Numbered from the stretch's first letter, positions 27,701 through 36,220 are shown. The stretch: DNA of 58,695 nt from Paenibacillus oryzisoli (GCF_001653565.1 NZ_LYPB01000040.1:1-58695); one strand, 5' to 3'. Numbers and translations: made by a program. The notes: generated from the sequence alone by a model not told the origin.

Positions 27701-28005
27701 TCAACGCAGCAATTGTTGTAAGAGACGACACGAATTCTACTCAATCACAAGTAGACGGCGCTCTCGCAGCACTTAATAGTGCCACCGACACCTTCAAGGC
27801 CACGGCTTACAAGTCGACAGACATTAGTGGAAAAGATGGAATCCCAGATGGCGTCACTGATGTAGGTGATCTTTCGACGGTTGTTACTTACTATGGCAAG
27901 AACTCCACTAGCGCAAATTGGACAAAAGCTAAGATCGCTGATATGAACAACGATAATAAAATTGATATCTGGGATCTTGCGTATGTCGCAACCAACATCA
28001 AGTAA
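24712..28005 (+). CDS. Secreted GH10 xylanase with CBM-like domain, cohesin, FIVAR and dockerin
   Basis: This is a 1097-residue endo-beta-1,4-xylanase. The signal peptide ends near residue 34 (AAAAGG). A helical segment follows, then a CBM22-like beta-sandwich (about 125-313). The GH10 barrel covers about 318-800, with acid/base E517 in HSWDVLNEEV and nucleophile E696 in GIAYSELDL. The 179-residue distance between them is longer than in typical GH10, so the barrel carries insertions. The cohesin (about 820-950), FIVAR (about 955-1033) and dockerin (1035-1097) follow. Both dockerin loops look usable (DGIPDGVTDVGD and DMNNDNKIDIWD). The start ATG follows AAAAGGAG. Its products, aldouronates and xylooligosaccharides, fit the importers on both sides. 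Confidence 0.92.
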   Translation: MNFQNPLINVSRMLVVMMLLSVFAFAPVPAAAAGGELTHELNDLIAKAETLKSGNEEFPLQISNTDVGSDVNKAFPWVYANELKDLNNALEFARNAMTPTSEAIASLQNAIVSFTGKIKADGSDPYFRLDPGPGKVPVNITAPSNVWTSRTPLDNRVPADFAGGTYKMIPYPFADSQGKSDVLQINYVHNGKTTFGGMTLQSPLSPSVDVPAGSNIEFDVFYPKSAQGKFMRWRIRNAGSDIDSYLREYEYNNLNPDWIGSFNGETWLLKHTSITATTGTSSNFILELHGENGRPAETGMLLVGNIKITAPDPNGVALPNVVNKENQSVVTPLKNVYNKQNGTFMVGTIGTGAVTGTRANHYEIFVDGNNLKAESTHPRGPSWLKSVTGEALSGATTTPGVGEYSFPTSSYQAIRDSGTPGQYKSHAHVLAWYNQAPAWMRQMIPATLTLGYNGTTDYYGLGNGVTTTVKVDKEMARRVQFNHTMYVMRHFLTTDTKYGSSESRGVIPIHSWDVLNEEVHESRHSETIPADPNSWRQSLKNTNWLSAMSDDLIGGDITEHYIYLLFKNAHIAAPNAKMAAAYKANYANLPAYMKLDGHDNVGSIDAYIVNDPPKLTYNDYDISNRTKARTVYNMIRAVNTAWLSDPLYDGRPLIEDMGIQGHDSIGKTLASDNQYAMALYASLIDEGLLSGIAYSELDLKAPTSTPGGGAVAPAVLNVRQSDALGYEYALMYKLFNRFAPYIDHIISWGVAGSGWQGSYVLFDSQSNANAGYYGAVNPDRFVLGHSYLEDFFKGEYEKLQNNYAIDLGDLGIYTPGNGETNSLTATIAANDSVTPGSTFAAVVGLDSVTQSVYAQDITLSYDSSVFDYVSAAGTNSNIQVLREDTATPGKVRIISVNLGGLAGTSTAVLNVTFGVKAGVQNTTGIIAVSEAKIGGSDGTVTTAVPSSKTISVSAVPQDKTALIAAVMSAQTLYNTAVVGIKPGQYPQAAKDAFQVAINAAIVVRDDTNSTQSQVDGALAALNSATDTFKATAYKSTDISGKDGIPDGVTDVGDLSTVVTYYGKNSTSANWTKAKIADMNNDNKIDIWDLAYVATNIK

Positions 28006-28062
28006 TGCGTTCGTTATGAACTTAGCGTGCAAGCAGGGAGATGGATGTAACTAGTTCTATTG

Positions 28063-28116
28063 AAATGAGTGAAGTTGTCAAAGCCTCCGGCTGCGGCAAA
28101 TTCACTCATTTTTTTG
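28063..28116 (+). terminator. Terminator after the GH10 gene
   Basis: AAATGAGTGAA (28063-28073) pairs with TTCACTCATTT (28101-28111), followed by a T-run. It closes the surface-xylanase region. Confidence 0.8.
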
Positions 28117-28204
28117 TTGTTTTAGAGAGTAGACATGAATTAGCTGTTCAATTCGGCCTTCCTTAAAAAAGCGCACTTCTCGCTTAAATTTCTGCATCAG
28201 AAAT

Positions 28205-28214
28205 CTGGTACAAT
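28205..28214 (+). promoter_or_regulatory. Candidate extended -10 promoter for the second two-component pair
   Basis: CTGGTACAAT gives TGG-TACAAT 37 bases before the kinase start; no clear -35 box is present. The rest of the 28117-28250 gap shows nothing else. Confidence 0.45.
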
Positions 28215-28250
28215 AGCTTTATTATCTAAAGCCAGGAATGAGGCAGGATC

Positions 28251-30044
28251 ATGACATCGAACCCTTTTCGAGTGCACAAGAGCATATTCGCCAAATTTAC
28301 GCTTTCCTTTATTTCGGTTGGGCTTATCCCCTTAATTATCCTCAGCTACATCTCGCTGCAAACTTTCAGCGGATTTATGGAACGCTACGCAACGAACAAT
28401 TATGATCAAATGCTGCTCTATGCGAGTCGGAATGTTGAAGATATGTTCATGAAATACAACAACATCTCTAAACTTATGTATTCCTATGGGGTAGGTGGGC
28501 AATATGGCCAGTTAGGGCAAGCGATTGCGGCACTTAGCAAGGAGAACGATTATCGGTTGACGATGACGGTCAACGATTTTCTACAAACGATACTTTATAC
28601 GGACCGCGACCTGCTGAGCGTCTTTTTCGTTCAGCCGAACGGCACTTACCATAATTTAACCAAGAATAATGCGGCCTTAGATTATCAATATAAATACCCA
28701 AGAACAGAATGGAAATCCCAAATGGAGAAGAACCGTAATGGGCTTGCCTTTTTCCCGACGCATAAACAAGAGTATTACCTAGGGGCCACTGAGCAGGTGA
28801 TGACGTTTGGGCGAAATTTAACGGATGTACTGGGTTCATCCAAAATTGAAGGGGATCTTGTCGGTACATTTTATATGGACGTTGGACTTGGGGCATTCCA
28901 TGAAATTTTCAAGCAAATGTCTCTGAATAATCGTGATCGCGTCTATGTTGTAGATGAACATGGCATCATTCTCTACTGCAATAATACGAGTGAGATCGGA
29001 ACGATGTATGAAGCCAATCTCTCGGATGATATACTGCATTTACGGCAGGAAACGGCAGCAAATCATCTGCAAATTATCGGTGAATTTTATAAAAAAGAAA
29101 TGTTTCTTAAGCTGGAGCAACTATTACAAACGATTACAATCGTGATTGGATTATGCATTGTATCTTTGATTGTCGTAGCTGTATGGTTCTCAAACCGGTT
29201 TTCTAGACCGATTAGAAGCATTACGCGAGAAATGGCGAAGGTCGAATCCGGCAATTTCGATACTCAAGTGACGGTTCAATCTGCAGATGAGTTAGGGCTG
29301 CTGGCCCATGGTTTTAATAAAATGGTAGGGCGTTTGCAAGAATACATTAACGTCGTATACGTTGCGGGGCTTAAGCAGAAGCAGGCGGAACTAAACGCCT
29401 TGAAAAGTCAGATACGACCTCACTATTTGTACAATACGCTTGAAGTCATCCGAATGAATGCTATTGCAGAAGATGCGAATGAAGTGGGCGATATGATATT
29501 ATCGCTCTCCCACCAACTTAAATATGTGCTTGATTATGGCGAGGAAACCGTCCCCATCCGAGCGGAGAAAGCGAATGTGGAGCAATACTTTCAATTGATG
29601 GTGATTCGGTACGGGGAGCATAGGCTTGTCTTGGATTTCCGATTCGACAGTAACTTATTAGACTGCGCCATTCCCAAGCTTTCGCTACAGCCGATTGTGG
29701 AGAACGCGATCTATCACGGCATCATGCCTAAGCAAGGGAAAGGTACGATAAGGATCACAATTGAAAAGTCGGAAGCCAATCAACTCTTTATTTCCGTGGA
29801 CGACGATGGCGTGGGGATGAGTGAGGAGACATTGGCATCCGTTCAACATAATCTGGGGCAAAGTAGTTCGCTGGATACGGGGAGCAGTATTGGACTCATT
29901 AACGTCCATGAGCGCATCGTGGCCCTGTATGGAATGGAATATGGCGTTGAGATCACTAGCAGCAAGCATATAGGGACTACGGTTCGGCTGGTCCTTCCTA
30001 TAACGAGAGAGGTGAATAACCGTGCTAAACGCCATTCTGGCTGA
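28251..30044 (+). CDS. Sensor histidine kinase, YesM type
   Basis: This membrane sensor kinase has 597 residues. TM1 (about 14-36) and TM2 (about 290-312) bracket an extracellular sensor region. A HAMP domain (about 313-365) leads to the His_kinase box RPHYLYNTLEVIRMNA with H391, then the HATPase with PIVENAIYHGI and DDDGVGM. The start ATG 28251 is preceded by GGCAGGA. It overlaps the response regulator gene by 23 bases. It should control the transporter and GH88/GH43 genes downstream. Confidence 0.9.
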   Translation: MTSNPFRVHKSIFAKFTLSFISVGLIPLIILSYISLQTFSGFMERYATNNYDQMLLYASRNVEDMFMKYNNISKLMYSYGVGGQYGQLGQAIAALSKENDYRLTMTVNDFLQTILYTDRDLLSVFFVQPNGTYHNLTKNNAALDYQYKYPRTEWKSQMEKNRNGLAFFPTHKQEYYLGATEQVMTFGRNLTDVLGSSKIEGDLVGTFYMDVGLGAFHEIFKQMSLNNRDRVYVVDEHGIILYCNNTSEIGTMYEANLSDDILHLRQETAANHLQIIGEFYKKEMFLKLEQLLQTITIVIGLCIVSLIVVAVWFSNRFSRPIRSITREMAKVESGNFDTQVTVQSADELGLLAHGFNKMVGRLQEYINVVYVAGLKQKQAELNALKSQIRPHYLYNTLEVIRMNAIAEDANEVGDMILSLSHQLKYVLDYGEETVPIRAEKANVEQYFQLMVIRYGEHRLVLDFRFDSNLLDCAIPKLSLQPIVENAIYHGIMPKQGKGTIRITIEKSEANQLFISVDDDGVGMSEETLASVQHNLGQSSSLDTGSSIGLINVHERIVALYGMEYGVEITSSKHIGTTVRLVLPITREVNNRAKRHSG

Positions 30045-31620
30045 TGATGAACCGATCATTATTAAAGGCTTAAAGAAACTCATCCCGTGGCAAGAGCTCG
30101 GTATTAACATTATCGGCGAAGCGATGACCGGTCGAAGCTTGATGGAGCAAATCGAGCTGTTCAAACCAGATCTCGTCATCACAGATATTTCTATGCCTGA
30201 CGGAACAGGAATAGATGTGATTAAGCACGTGCAGAGCTTGCAGCTTCGGACGAAAATTATTTTCATCTCTGCCTATCAGGAGTTTTCGTATGCAAAGGAC
30301 GCTTTAGCTTACGGCGCCGTTGAATATTTGGTCAAGCCGATCGAGAAGAGTTTGCTGCTCGAAGCGGTTCAGAAAGCGATCACGCAGCTGCAGGAGGCGA
30401 CCGAAGATCAAACATCCAAAGGAAAGTTGGCCGTTTATGAGCAAAAGGATAAAAAAACGCAGCTCGAGGAGCTATTCGATCGTTTAACCCAAGGGGATAT
30501 CGGGCCGGAGGAAGCAAACCGCAAGCTGCAAGCGTTGGGGATTTCGTTAAATAGGGCGAGTTTCTCCGTGTTTTCTATGGAGTTAGAGCGGTTGCAGTTA
30601 CAGGACGGCAGATGGGGCGAACATGAGATGCGGTTGCTGCTATTTGCGGTGTCCAATTTGGCGGAGGAGCTGATTGGTTATTACGGGAGTGGACTTGTCA
30701 TTCGCAAGGCTGAGAACCTGTGTGTGATCGTGAATCACGAGAGTAGCTGCGCGGATATGAAGCAGCTTGCCAGCGAGATGCGGGATAAGATGCTCTTTTA
30801 TTTGAAAGTCCATGTGACGATTAGTATCGGGAAGCCGGTTCACTCGCTCGAAGACATTCGTTATGCCTATAAGTCCGCAGTGGATACAATGGCTCGCAGC
30901 TATTTTGAAGAGGCAGGGACAGTCTTAGCGTGGACCCGGCATGAAGGCAATGATCGACTAGAGTCGAATGTAGAGCAAGCCAAGCAAGCGATTATTCAAT
31001 CCGTTATTGCGAAGGATAAGGCACATGTCGAGGTGTTGCTCTCTGATTTCTTCAAAGATGTCCACATCCATGCTAATGGAAGCAAGGAAACGGCTGTTAT
31101 GGCTGGCTATTCCTTGCTTATTGACATCGTCAATGAACTGGCTGAGGTTGGGATTGCGATAAACATTTCGCCAGAGGTGAGGAAGGACTGGCTTCAGCAG
31201 ATGCATCACTGTTCTCGCTTTGCAGCTTTGACCGATTTCCTGACCATGCAAGTCATGGGTATTCTTGATCAAGTCAGCGGCTCGGGCGGCTCCCGAGAAG
31301 CGCAGCAGATGAAATGGATCAAAGAATACATCGAAGAGCATTACAAACAGAATATTACACTCGAAAGTATAGCTTCCCAGGTTTTTATGAACCCGTATTA
31401 TTTCAGCAGTTTCTTCAAAAAACATATGCAGGAAAACTTTAAACAGTATGTGACCAACATTCGGATGAAGCATGCGGTTAGACTGCTGCTGAATACGGAT
31501 CTACTTGTGTATGAAATTGCCGAACAAGTTGGCTACCAGAATCCGCGGCAGTTCAGCGACATGTTCAAGAAGTGCTACGGCAAGCTTCCGCATGAGTATA
31601 AAAGTCAAACTAAAAGCTAG
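30022..31620 (+). CDS. AraC-type response regulator, YesN type
   Basis: This regulator has 532 residues. The receiver domain covers 1-122, with phospho-acceptor D55 in PDLVITDISMPDGTG and a conserved lysine in EYLVKPIE. A middle region (about 130-415) follows. The AraC HTH domain (about 430-530) reads ITLESIASQVFMNPYYFSSFFKK and VYEIAEQVGYQNPRQFSDMFKK. It starts at GTG 30022 behind GAGAGGTG, inside the end of the kinase gene, so the two are translationally coupled. Its targets are probably the binding-protein promoter region before 31875. I did not find the region 1 promoter motif there, which suggests the two systems have distinct sites. Confidence 0.92.
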   Translation: MLNAILADDEPIIIKGLKKLIPWQELGINIIGEAMTGRSLMEQIELFKPDLVITDISMPDGTGIDVIKHVQSLQLRTKIIFISAYQEFSYAKDALAYGAVEYLVKPIEKSLLLEAVQKAITQLQEATEDQTSKGKLAVYEQKDKKTQLEELFDRLTQGDIGPEEANRKLQALGISLNRASFSVFSMELERLQLQDGRWGEHEMRLLLFAVSNLAEELIGYYGSGLVIRKAENLCVIVNHESSCADMKQLASEMRDKMLFYLKVHVTISIGKPVHSLEDIRYAYKSAVDTMARSYFEEAGTVLAWTRHEGNDRLESNVEQAKQAIIQSVIAKDKAHVEVLLSDFFKDVHIHANGSKETAVMAGYSLLIDIVNELAEVGIAINISPEVRKDWLQQMHHCSRFAALTDFLTMQVMGILDQVSGSGGSREAQQMKWIKEYIEEHYKQNITLESIASQVFMNPYYFSSFFKKHMQENFKQYVTNIRMKHAVRLLLNTDLLVYEIAEQVGYQNPRQFSDMFKKCYGKLPHEYKSQTKS

Positions 31621-31656
31621 GATGTCGAAAATTGCGACAACCTAGCTTTTCTTTCT
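31612..31656 (+). terminator. Terminator after the second response regulator
   Basis: AAAAGCTAGGATGTCG pairs with CGACAACCTAGCTTTT around AAAATTG, followed by a T-rich tail. The stem includes the stop codon. Confidence 0.8.
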
Positions 31657-31751
31657 AGCCTCTGTAGGATGCCCAAGGAAAGCTGCTTTTTCCATTCGCT
31701 TAACCTTTTGAAGCTTCTTAAATTCATGCATATCAAGCTTAAAAAACTTCA

Positions 31752-31766
31752 TTCAAACCGTTTTCA
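31752..31766 (+). promoter_or_regulatory. Possible cre-like operator before the second binding protein
   Basis: TTCAAACCGTTTTCA differs from the cre consensus at one fixed position (C for G). It sits about 110 bases before the start of the binding-protein gene. Nothing else recognisable is in 31657-31874. Confidence 0.35.
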
Positions 31767-31874
31767 CCGTATGTTAGTCTTAATTCATGGAACAGAATAA
31801 CAGAAGATGCGGCTTCGCGAACCGCCTGGCTCTGTTCAAAGCATATGCAGAACAAAGGGAGGTTTACATATAAT

Positions 31875-33215
31875 ATGATTAAAATTTTTTCCAAAGTACT
31901 CGTCAGTTCGACAGTGATTGCATTGATATTAGCAGGCTGTGGTAATAGTGAATCTACAGATACGAAATCAAGCTCAGCGCCGGCAGGCACGGCAGCAGCG
32001 ACCGCCGCTCCGAAGAAAGATGTGACGTTTAGCATCATTTATGCAACTGGAGATCCCGCTACTAAACAGGCCGTAACGGATTCCATTGCTGCTTTTACGA
32101 AAGCTAACCCGAACATTAAAATTAAAGATTTAAGTGAAACGACATCTGCTGCCTATCTCGACTTTTTGAAAACAAAGGATGCGGTTGGCGAATTCCCGGA
32201 TCTAGTTGAAATGCGTGATACGCAGTTGTTCGCCGATGCCGGGAAATTAGCGGAACTGCCGAAGGAACTGCAAGGGCTGTTCGATAGCGTACCTCAAGTT
32301 AATGGCAAAGTGTACAACGCACCGATCTCGCTCCCTGCGCCACAAGGGATCATCTATAGCAAGAAAGCTTACGCAGATGCAGGCATTACGGATGAGCCTA
32401 AGACATATGCCGATTTCATCGCCGCACAAGAAAAGCTGAAAGCGAAAGGCATTTCTCCGATCGTCGTCGGTGGTAAAGACATCTTCCATTGGGGCTTCTG
32501 GGTGAATAAATTCCTGATTGACGAAGTGTTTATTAAAGATCCGGATTGGAACTCCAAGCGTTCGGAAGGGAAAGTAAGCTTCACGGATCCCGGTCCGGCG
32601 AAAGCCATGCAGTTGCTAACGGATTTGTTTACGAAAGGATACGTGGACAAAGGTTACATGAGTACAGCGGATAACCAAACGGCCTCGATGCTAGTTACCG
32701 GCAAGGCAGCGAGCTTGTTTTCCGGTCCTTGGATGTTTCCGACCATTGCACAAGCAGATCCGAAATTTGACTTCGGCTGGTACCCCGTACCTGATCAAAA
32801 CGGCGCTATCAACGTTGTAGGTGTAGCACAACCAAGTGGTTGGTCGTTATCGAACGGGGCAGCGAAAGATGCTGACAAAACAGCAGCAATTACACAGTTT
32901 ATCCAATTCTTCTTCAGTAAAGAGCAATATCCGAAATATTTGAAAGTGGCGAGTGCAATTCCGTCTACGAAGGAAAAAGTGACATATGAAGCTTCTCCTC
33001 AGCTTCAAGAAGTACTAACGATGATGTCTGATCCTAACGTGAAAAAATCACTGCAAATTAATAACTTCTGGGGTGCGAACCAAATCCCGCCGCAATTCCG
33101 CAACTGGTTCTACAAGTCCGTTCAAGATTGGCTTGTGAAAGGCGATTTCAGCGTAGATAGCCTGAAAAAGGCCGACGCGGAGTGGGACACTGAAGTGAAG
33201 GCAATGAAAAAATAA
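31875..33215 (+). CDS. ABC transporter sugar-binding lipoprotein, second system
   Basis: This is an extracellular solute-binding protein (family 1) of about 446 residues. The signal peptide ends in the lipobox ILAGC (C22), followed by a Ser/Ala/Thr-rich spacer to about residue 52. The mature part begins VTFSIIYATGDPATKQAV. I chose ATG 31875 because AAAGGGAGGT lies 11 bases upstream; the in-frame ATG 31845 has no ribosome site and would displace the signal peptide. It is followed by a stem-loop and two permease genes. Expected cargo is an oligosaccharide with an unsaturated uronic acid and/or xylose, from the GH88 and GH43 genes in the same run. Confidence 0.9.
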   Translation: MIKIFSKVLVSSTVIALILAGCGNSESTDTKSSSAPAGTAAATAAPKKDVTFSIIYATGDPATKQAVTDSIAAFTKANPNIKIKDLSETTSAAYLDFLKTKDAVGEFPDLVEMRDTQLFADAGKLAELPKELQGLFDSVPQVNGKVYNAPISLPAPQGIIYSKKAYADAGITDEPKTYADFIAAQEKLKAKGISPIVVGGKDIFHWGFWVNKFLIDEVFIKDPDWNSKRSEGKVSFTDPGPAKAMQLLTDLFTKGYVDKGYMSTADNQTASMLVTGKAASLFSGPWMFPTIAQADPKFDFGWYPVPDQNGAINVVGVAQPSGWSLSNGAAKDADKTAAITQFIQFFFSKEQYPKYLKVASAIPSTKEKVTYEASPQLQEVLTMMSDPNVKKSLQINNFWGANQIPPQFRNWFYKSVQDWLVKGDFSVDSLKKADAEWDTEVKAMKK

Positions 33216-33235
33216 TGGCATAAAGGCTGCACACG

Positions 33236-33267
33236 GAGAACCTCATCTTAACAGCTGAGGTTCTCCT
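33236..33267 (+). other. Stem-loop between binding-protein and permease genes
   Basis: A perfect 11-bp stem (GGAGAACCTCA / TGAGGTTCTCC) has no T-run. It is a likely mRNA-stabilising hairpin that favours binding-protein expression over the permeases. Confidence 0.65.
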
Positions 33268-33288
33268 GCTAACTAGGAGGCTAAGAGA

Positions 33289-34191
33289 ATGACTACCATA
33301 CAGCCTGTAAAGAGAAAAAGAAAATGGCTATCCTTTTCCATCGTGTTTCTTATTCCTGCATTGATTCTTTATACCGTGTTCGTCATGGTTCCAACAGCAA
33401 GCAGCATATACCTTAGTTTCACTTCTTGGGATGGTGTTAGTTCAGATATTCGCTTCATTGGTTTCGATAACTTCGTCGAGATGTGGCACAGCGAGCGCGT
33501 CCATAATGCGTTGAAGAATACGTTGATTCTTTCGGTCGTATTAGTAGTCTTGGAAAATATATTAGCACTACTGCTGGCGATGCTGGTGGATCAAGTTCGA
33601 TGGTTCCGCAACATGTTTCGAAGCATTTTCTATTTTCCAACCTTATTGTCCGGGATTGTCATGGGGTTTGTCTGGACGATCATTATGAATTATAACTTCG
33701 GTGTCTTATCGCAATTGTTCGATAATATGAACCTTCCTTTTCTCAAAATCGATTGGCTTGGAAATCCGGATTATGCCTTGATGGCAATCATTCTTACGAC
33801 CGTATGGAAAGGCGCAGGCTACTATATGATCATTTATCTAGCCGGTCTGCAAGGCGTTCCGCCAGAGCTGACAGAGGCTGCGAGCATAGACGGAGCCAAC
33901 CGGTGGCAGCAATTCCGCCACATCACATTTCCGCTGCTGGCAGGCGCATTTACGGTGTGTATGATGCTATCGATGATTGCGTCCTTGAAAATATTCGACC
34001 AAATTGCCGTTATGACGGATGGCGGCCCTGGTTTTGCAACGGAAACGCTGACGTACATTATTTATAAAGTCGGCTTCGGCGAGTTACGGCAAGGTTTTGG
34101 TACAGCGCTATCGCTTGTGCTTTTCACATTGATCCTAATCGTATCACTGATTCAGATTAAGCTGCTGCGCAGCAGGGAGGTGCAGTTATAA
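33289..34191 (+). CDS. Sugar ABC transporter permease (MalF type)
   Basis: This is a permease subunit of 300 residues with six membrane helices. The EAA loop PPELTEAASIDGANRWQQFRHITFP is near residues 190-215. The start ATG has AGGAGG 9 bases upstream. It lies between its binding protein and the second permease, with one base separating its stop from the next start. As in the first importer, no ATPase gene is nearby. Confidence 0.93.
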   Translation: MTTIQPVKRKRKWLSFSIVFLIPALILYTVFVMVPTASSIYLSFTSWDGVSSDIRFIGFDNFVEMWHSERVHNALKNTLILSVVLVVLENILALLLAMLVDQVRWFRNMFRSIFYFPTLLSGIVMGFVWTIIMNYNFGVLSQLFDNMNLPFLKIDWLGNPDYALMAIILTTVWKGAGYYMIIYLAGLQGVPPELTEAASIDGANRWQQFRHITFPLLAGAFTVCMMLSMIASLKIFDQIAVMTDGGPGFATETLTYIIYKVGFGELRQGFGTALSLVLFTLILIVSLIQIKLLRSREVQL

Positions 34192-34192
34192 G

Positions 34193-35023
34193 ATGAAAAA
34201 ACAAAAATCCATGCTTGAGCTGCTCATCTTTGCCCTGACGCTAGTTCTTGCCCTCATCTTTTTCTTCCCGATTTACTTTAGTTTGATCTCTGCTTTTAAA
34301 AGTAATGGTGCGATTATGCGCGATGCCATTGCTTTCCCGACCAGCTTGTACGTAGATAGCTTCGTCTACTTATGGACGAAAACGGATTTCCCACGGGCAA
34401 TGGTGAACTCGATTATATTGACGGTCACCTCGATTGTTGCCATGATTTTGGTCATTCCAATGGCGGCGTACGCGATTGAACGTACGCATAAAAAATGGAC
34501 CAATGCCATCTATGTGTACTTTCTGGCTGGTTTGATGATTCCGTTCCAGGTGTATATGATTCCGTTATTCAAAGAGATGAAAATGTTTGGTTTGTATGGC
34601 ACGTTGGGAGCGCCAATTCTAATCTACGTGTCCGGTTCCGTCGGCTTCGGTGTACTGCTGTATACCAGCTTCTTGAAGGGCATTCCCCAAGAAATTGAAG
34701 AAGCCGCTGAAATCGATGGTTGTTCCAGATACGGCATCTTTTGGCGAATCGTATTTCCGCTCCTTGGGCCGTGTACAGCAAGTTTAGTCGTACTTAATGG
34801 CCTCGGTATTTGGAACGATTTCCTGATGCCAAGTCTCGTACTGCCGTCGGATAAACCGAAGACGATGATCGTCGAGATCTTCGGCTTTGTCGGTGAATAC
34901 GCATCACAATGGGACATGGTCTTTGCGGGTACAGCGATTTCCATTATTCCTGTCTTGATCGCTTTCATCGCGCTGCAGAAGTATTTCGTGAAAGGGATTG
35001 CTGCAGGAGCTACAAAGGGATAG
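34193..35023 (+). CDS. Sugar ABC transporter permease (MalG type)
   Basis: This is a permease subunit of 276 residues with six membrane helices, the EAA loop PQEIEEAAEIDGCSRYGIFWRI (about 165-187) and the family C-terminus KYFVKGIAAGATKG. The ribosome site GGGAGGTG lies in the end of the upstream gene, which implies coupled translation. Glycosidase genes follow after 42 bases with no terminator. Confidence 0.93.
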   Translation: MKKQKSMLELLIFALTLVLALIFFFPIYFSLISAFKSNGAIMRDAIAFPTSLYVDSFVYLWTKTDFPRAMVNSIILTVTSIVAMILVIPMAAYAIERTHKKWTNAIYVYFLAGLMIPFQVYMIPLFKEMKMFGLYGTLGAPILIYVSGSVGFGVLLYTSFLKGIPQEIEEAAEIDGCSRYGIFWRIVFPLLGPCTASLVVLNGLGIWNDFLMPSLVLPSDKPKTMIVEIFGFVGEYASQWDMVFAGTAISIIPVLIAFIALQKYFVKGIAAGATKG

Positions 35024-35065
35024 ACGAGGAGAATATAGACAAACCAGAGAAAGAGGGGAAATGGG

Positions 35066-36220
35066 ATGTTGGACGGAAACAATCAAGTTTGGTTACAGGC
35101 AGTTATCGACAAGATCACAATGAAAATGGACTGGGTGAGCGAAAAGTCGAGACATAAGATTCCATATACCACAGTGAACGGGACGCATGATAACCGCATC
35201 GTAGATAACCCATCAGGACTTGAATCAGACGAGATCAATTGGTGGACCAATGGGTTCTGGGGTGGCATGATGTGGCTGATGCATCACGAAACCGGAGATG
35301 ATAAGTACAAGGAGATTGCGCATATTTCGGAAGGAGAGATGGATCGTTGCTTCCAGGAATTCTATGGCTTGCACCATGATGTCGGATTCATGTGGCTGCC
35401 GACGAGTGTGGCGAATTATCGGGTGACGGGGAATCCGGAATCCCGCAAAAGAGCGCTGCATGCAGCGAACTTGCTTGCTGGCCGATTTAATCTGGCAGGC
35501 GGATTCATTCGGGCATGGAACGATCTGGAAGAAGGCGACACAAGAGGCTGGGCGATTATCGACTGTATGTTTAATATCCCGCTCTTGTATTGGGCTTCGG
35601 AGGAAACTGGCGATCCACGGTACAAGCAAATCGCGATGAAGCATGCGGACACAGCGATTACTGCGTTTGTGAGGCCCGACGGATCGGTCAACCATATTGT
35701 GGAGTTCGATCCCTTCGTGGGGGGCGTAGTCAAAACTTACGGCGGTCAGGGCTATGAAGAGGGTTCGTCTTGGACGCGAGGTCAGACGTGGGCGCTTTAT
35801 GGTTTCATGATGAGCTATATCCACACGCAGAAGGATGAGTATCTGCAAACCGCGAAACGGATTGCCAACTATTTTATCGCAAATATGCCAGCTGACGGTA
35901 TTATTCCTGTTGATTTCAGACAACCGAAGGAGCCGAAGCTTGAAGATGATACAGCCGCGGCCATCGCAGCATGCGGATTCATTGAAATTGCCAAAGTCGT
36001 TGGCGAATTTGAAAAAGAAATGTACCTAGGTGCAGCGCTGAAGTTGCTTCGAACCTTAGATCAATCTCGTATTGACTGGACGACGGATAATGACTGTCTC
36101 ATCCAATACGGTTCGGCATCGTATCATAATGAGAAGCATCATCACCCGATTATTTATGGCGACTATTATTTCATGGAAGCCATCTTCAAACTGAAAGGAA
36201 ACGATTTGTATCTATGGTAA
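35066..36220 (+). CDS. Unsaturated glucuronyl hydrolase, GH88
   Basis: This is a cytoplasmic (alpha/alpha)6-barrel enzyme of 384 residues that removes a 4,5-unsaturated uronic acid from the non-reducing end of oligosaccharides produced by polysaccharide lyases. The two key aspartates are present: D105 in HHDVGFMW (equivalent to D88 of the Bacillus GL1 enzyme) and D166 in AIIDCMFNIPLLYW (equivalent to D149). There is no signal peptide. The start ATG follows AGAGGGG. It overlaps the GH43 gene by 7 bases, so the two act together. GH105 is the nearest alternative family, but the motifs fit GH88 better. Confidence 0.88.
   Translation: MLDGNNQVWLQAVIDKITMKMDWVSEKSRHKIPYTTVNGTHDNRIVDNPSGLESDEINWWTNGFWGGMMWLMHHETGDDKYKEIAHISEGEMDRCFQEFYGLHHDVGFMWLPTSVANYRVTGNPESRKRALHAANLLAGRFNLAGGFIRAWNDLEEGDTRGWAIIDCMFNIPLLYWASEETGDPRYKQIAMKHADTAITAFVRPDGSVNHIVEFDPFVGGVVKTYGGQGYEEGSSWTRGQTWALYGFMMSYIHTQKDEYLQTAKRIANYFIANMPADGIIPVDFRQPKEPKLEDDTAAAIAACGFIEIAKVVGEFEKEMYLGAALKLLRTLDQSRIDWTTDNDCLIQYGSASYHNEKHHHPIIYGDYYFMEAIFKLKGNDLYLW

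Noticed and set aside
35225..35923. 232-residue open frame on the minus strand
   Set aside because: It lies wholly inside the well-supported GH88 gene, is rich in Arg/His/Pro typical of antisense frames, and has no ribosome site or family resemblance.
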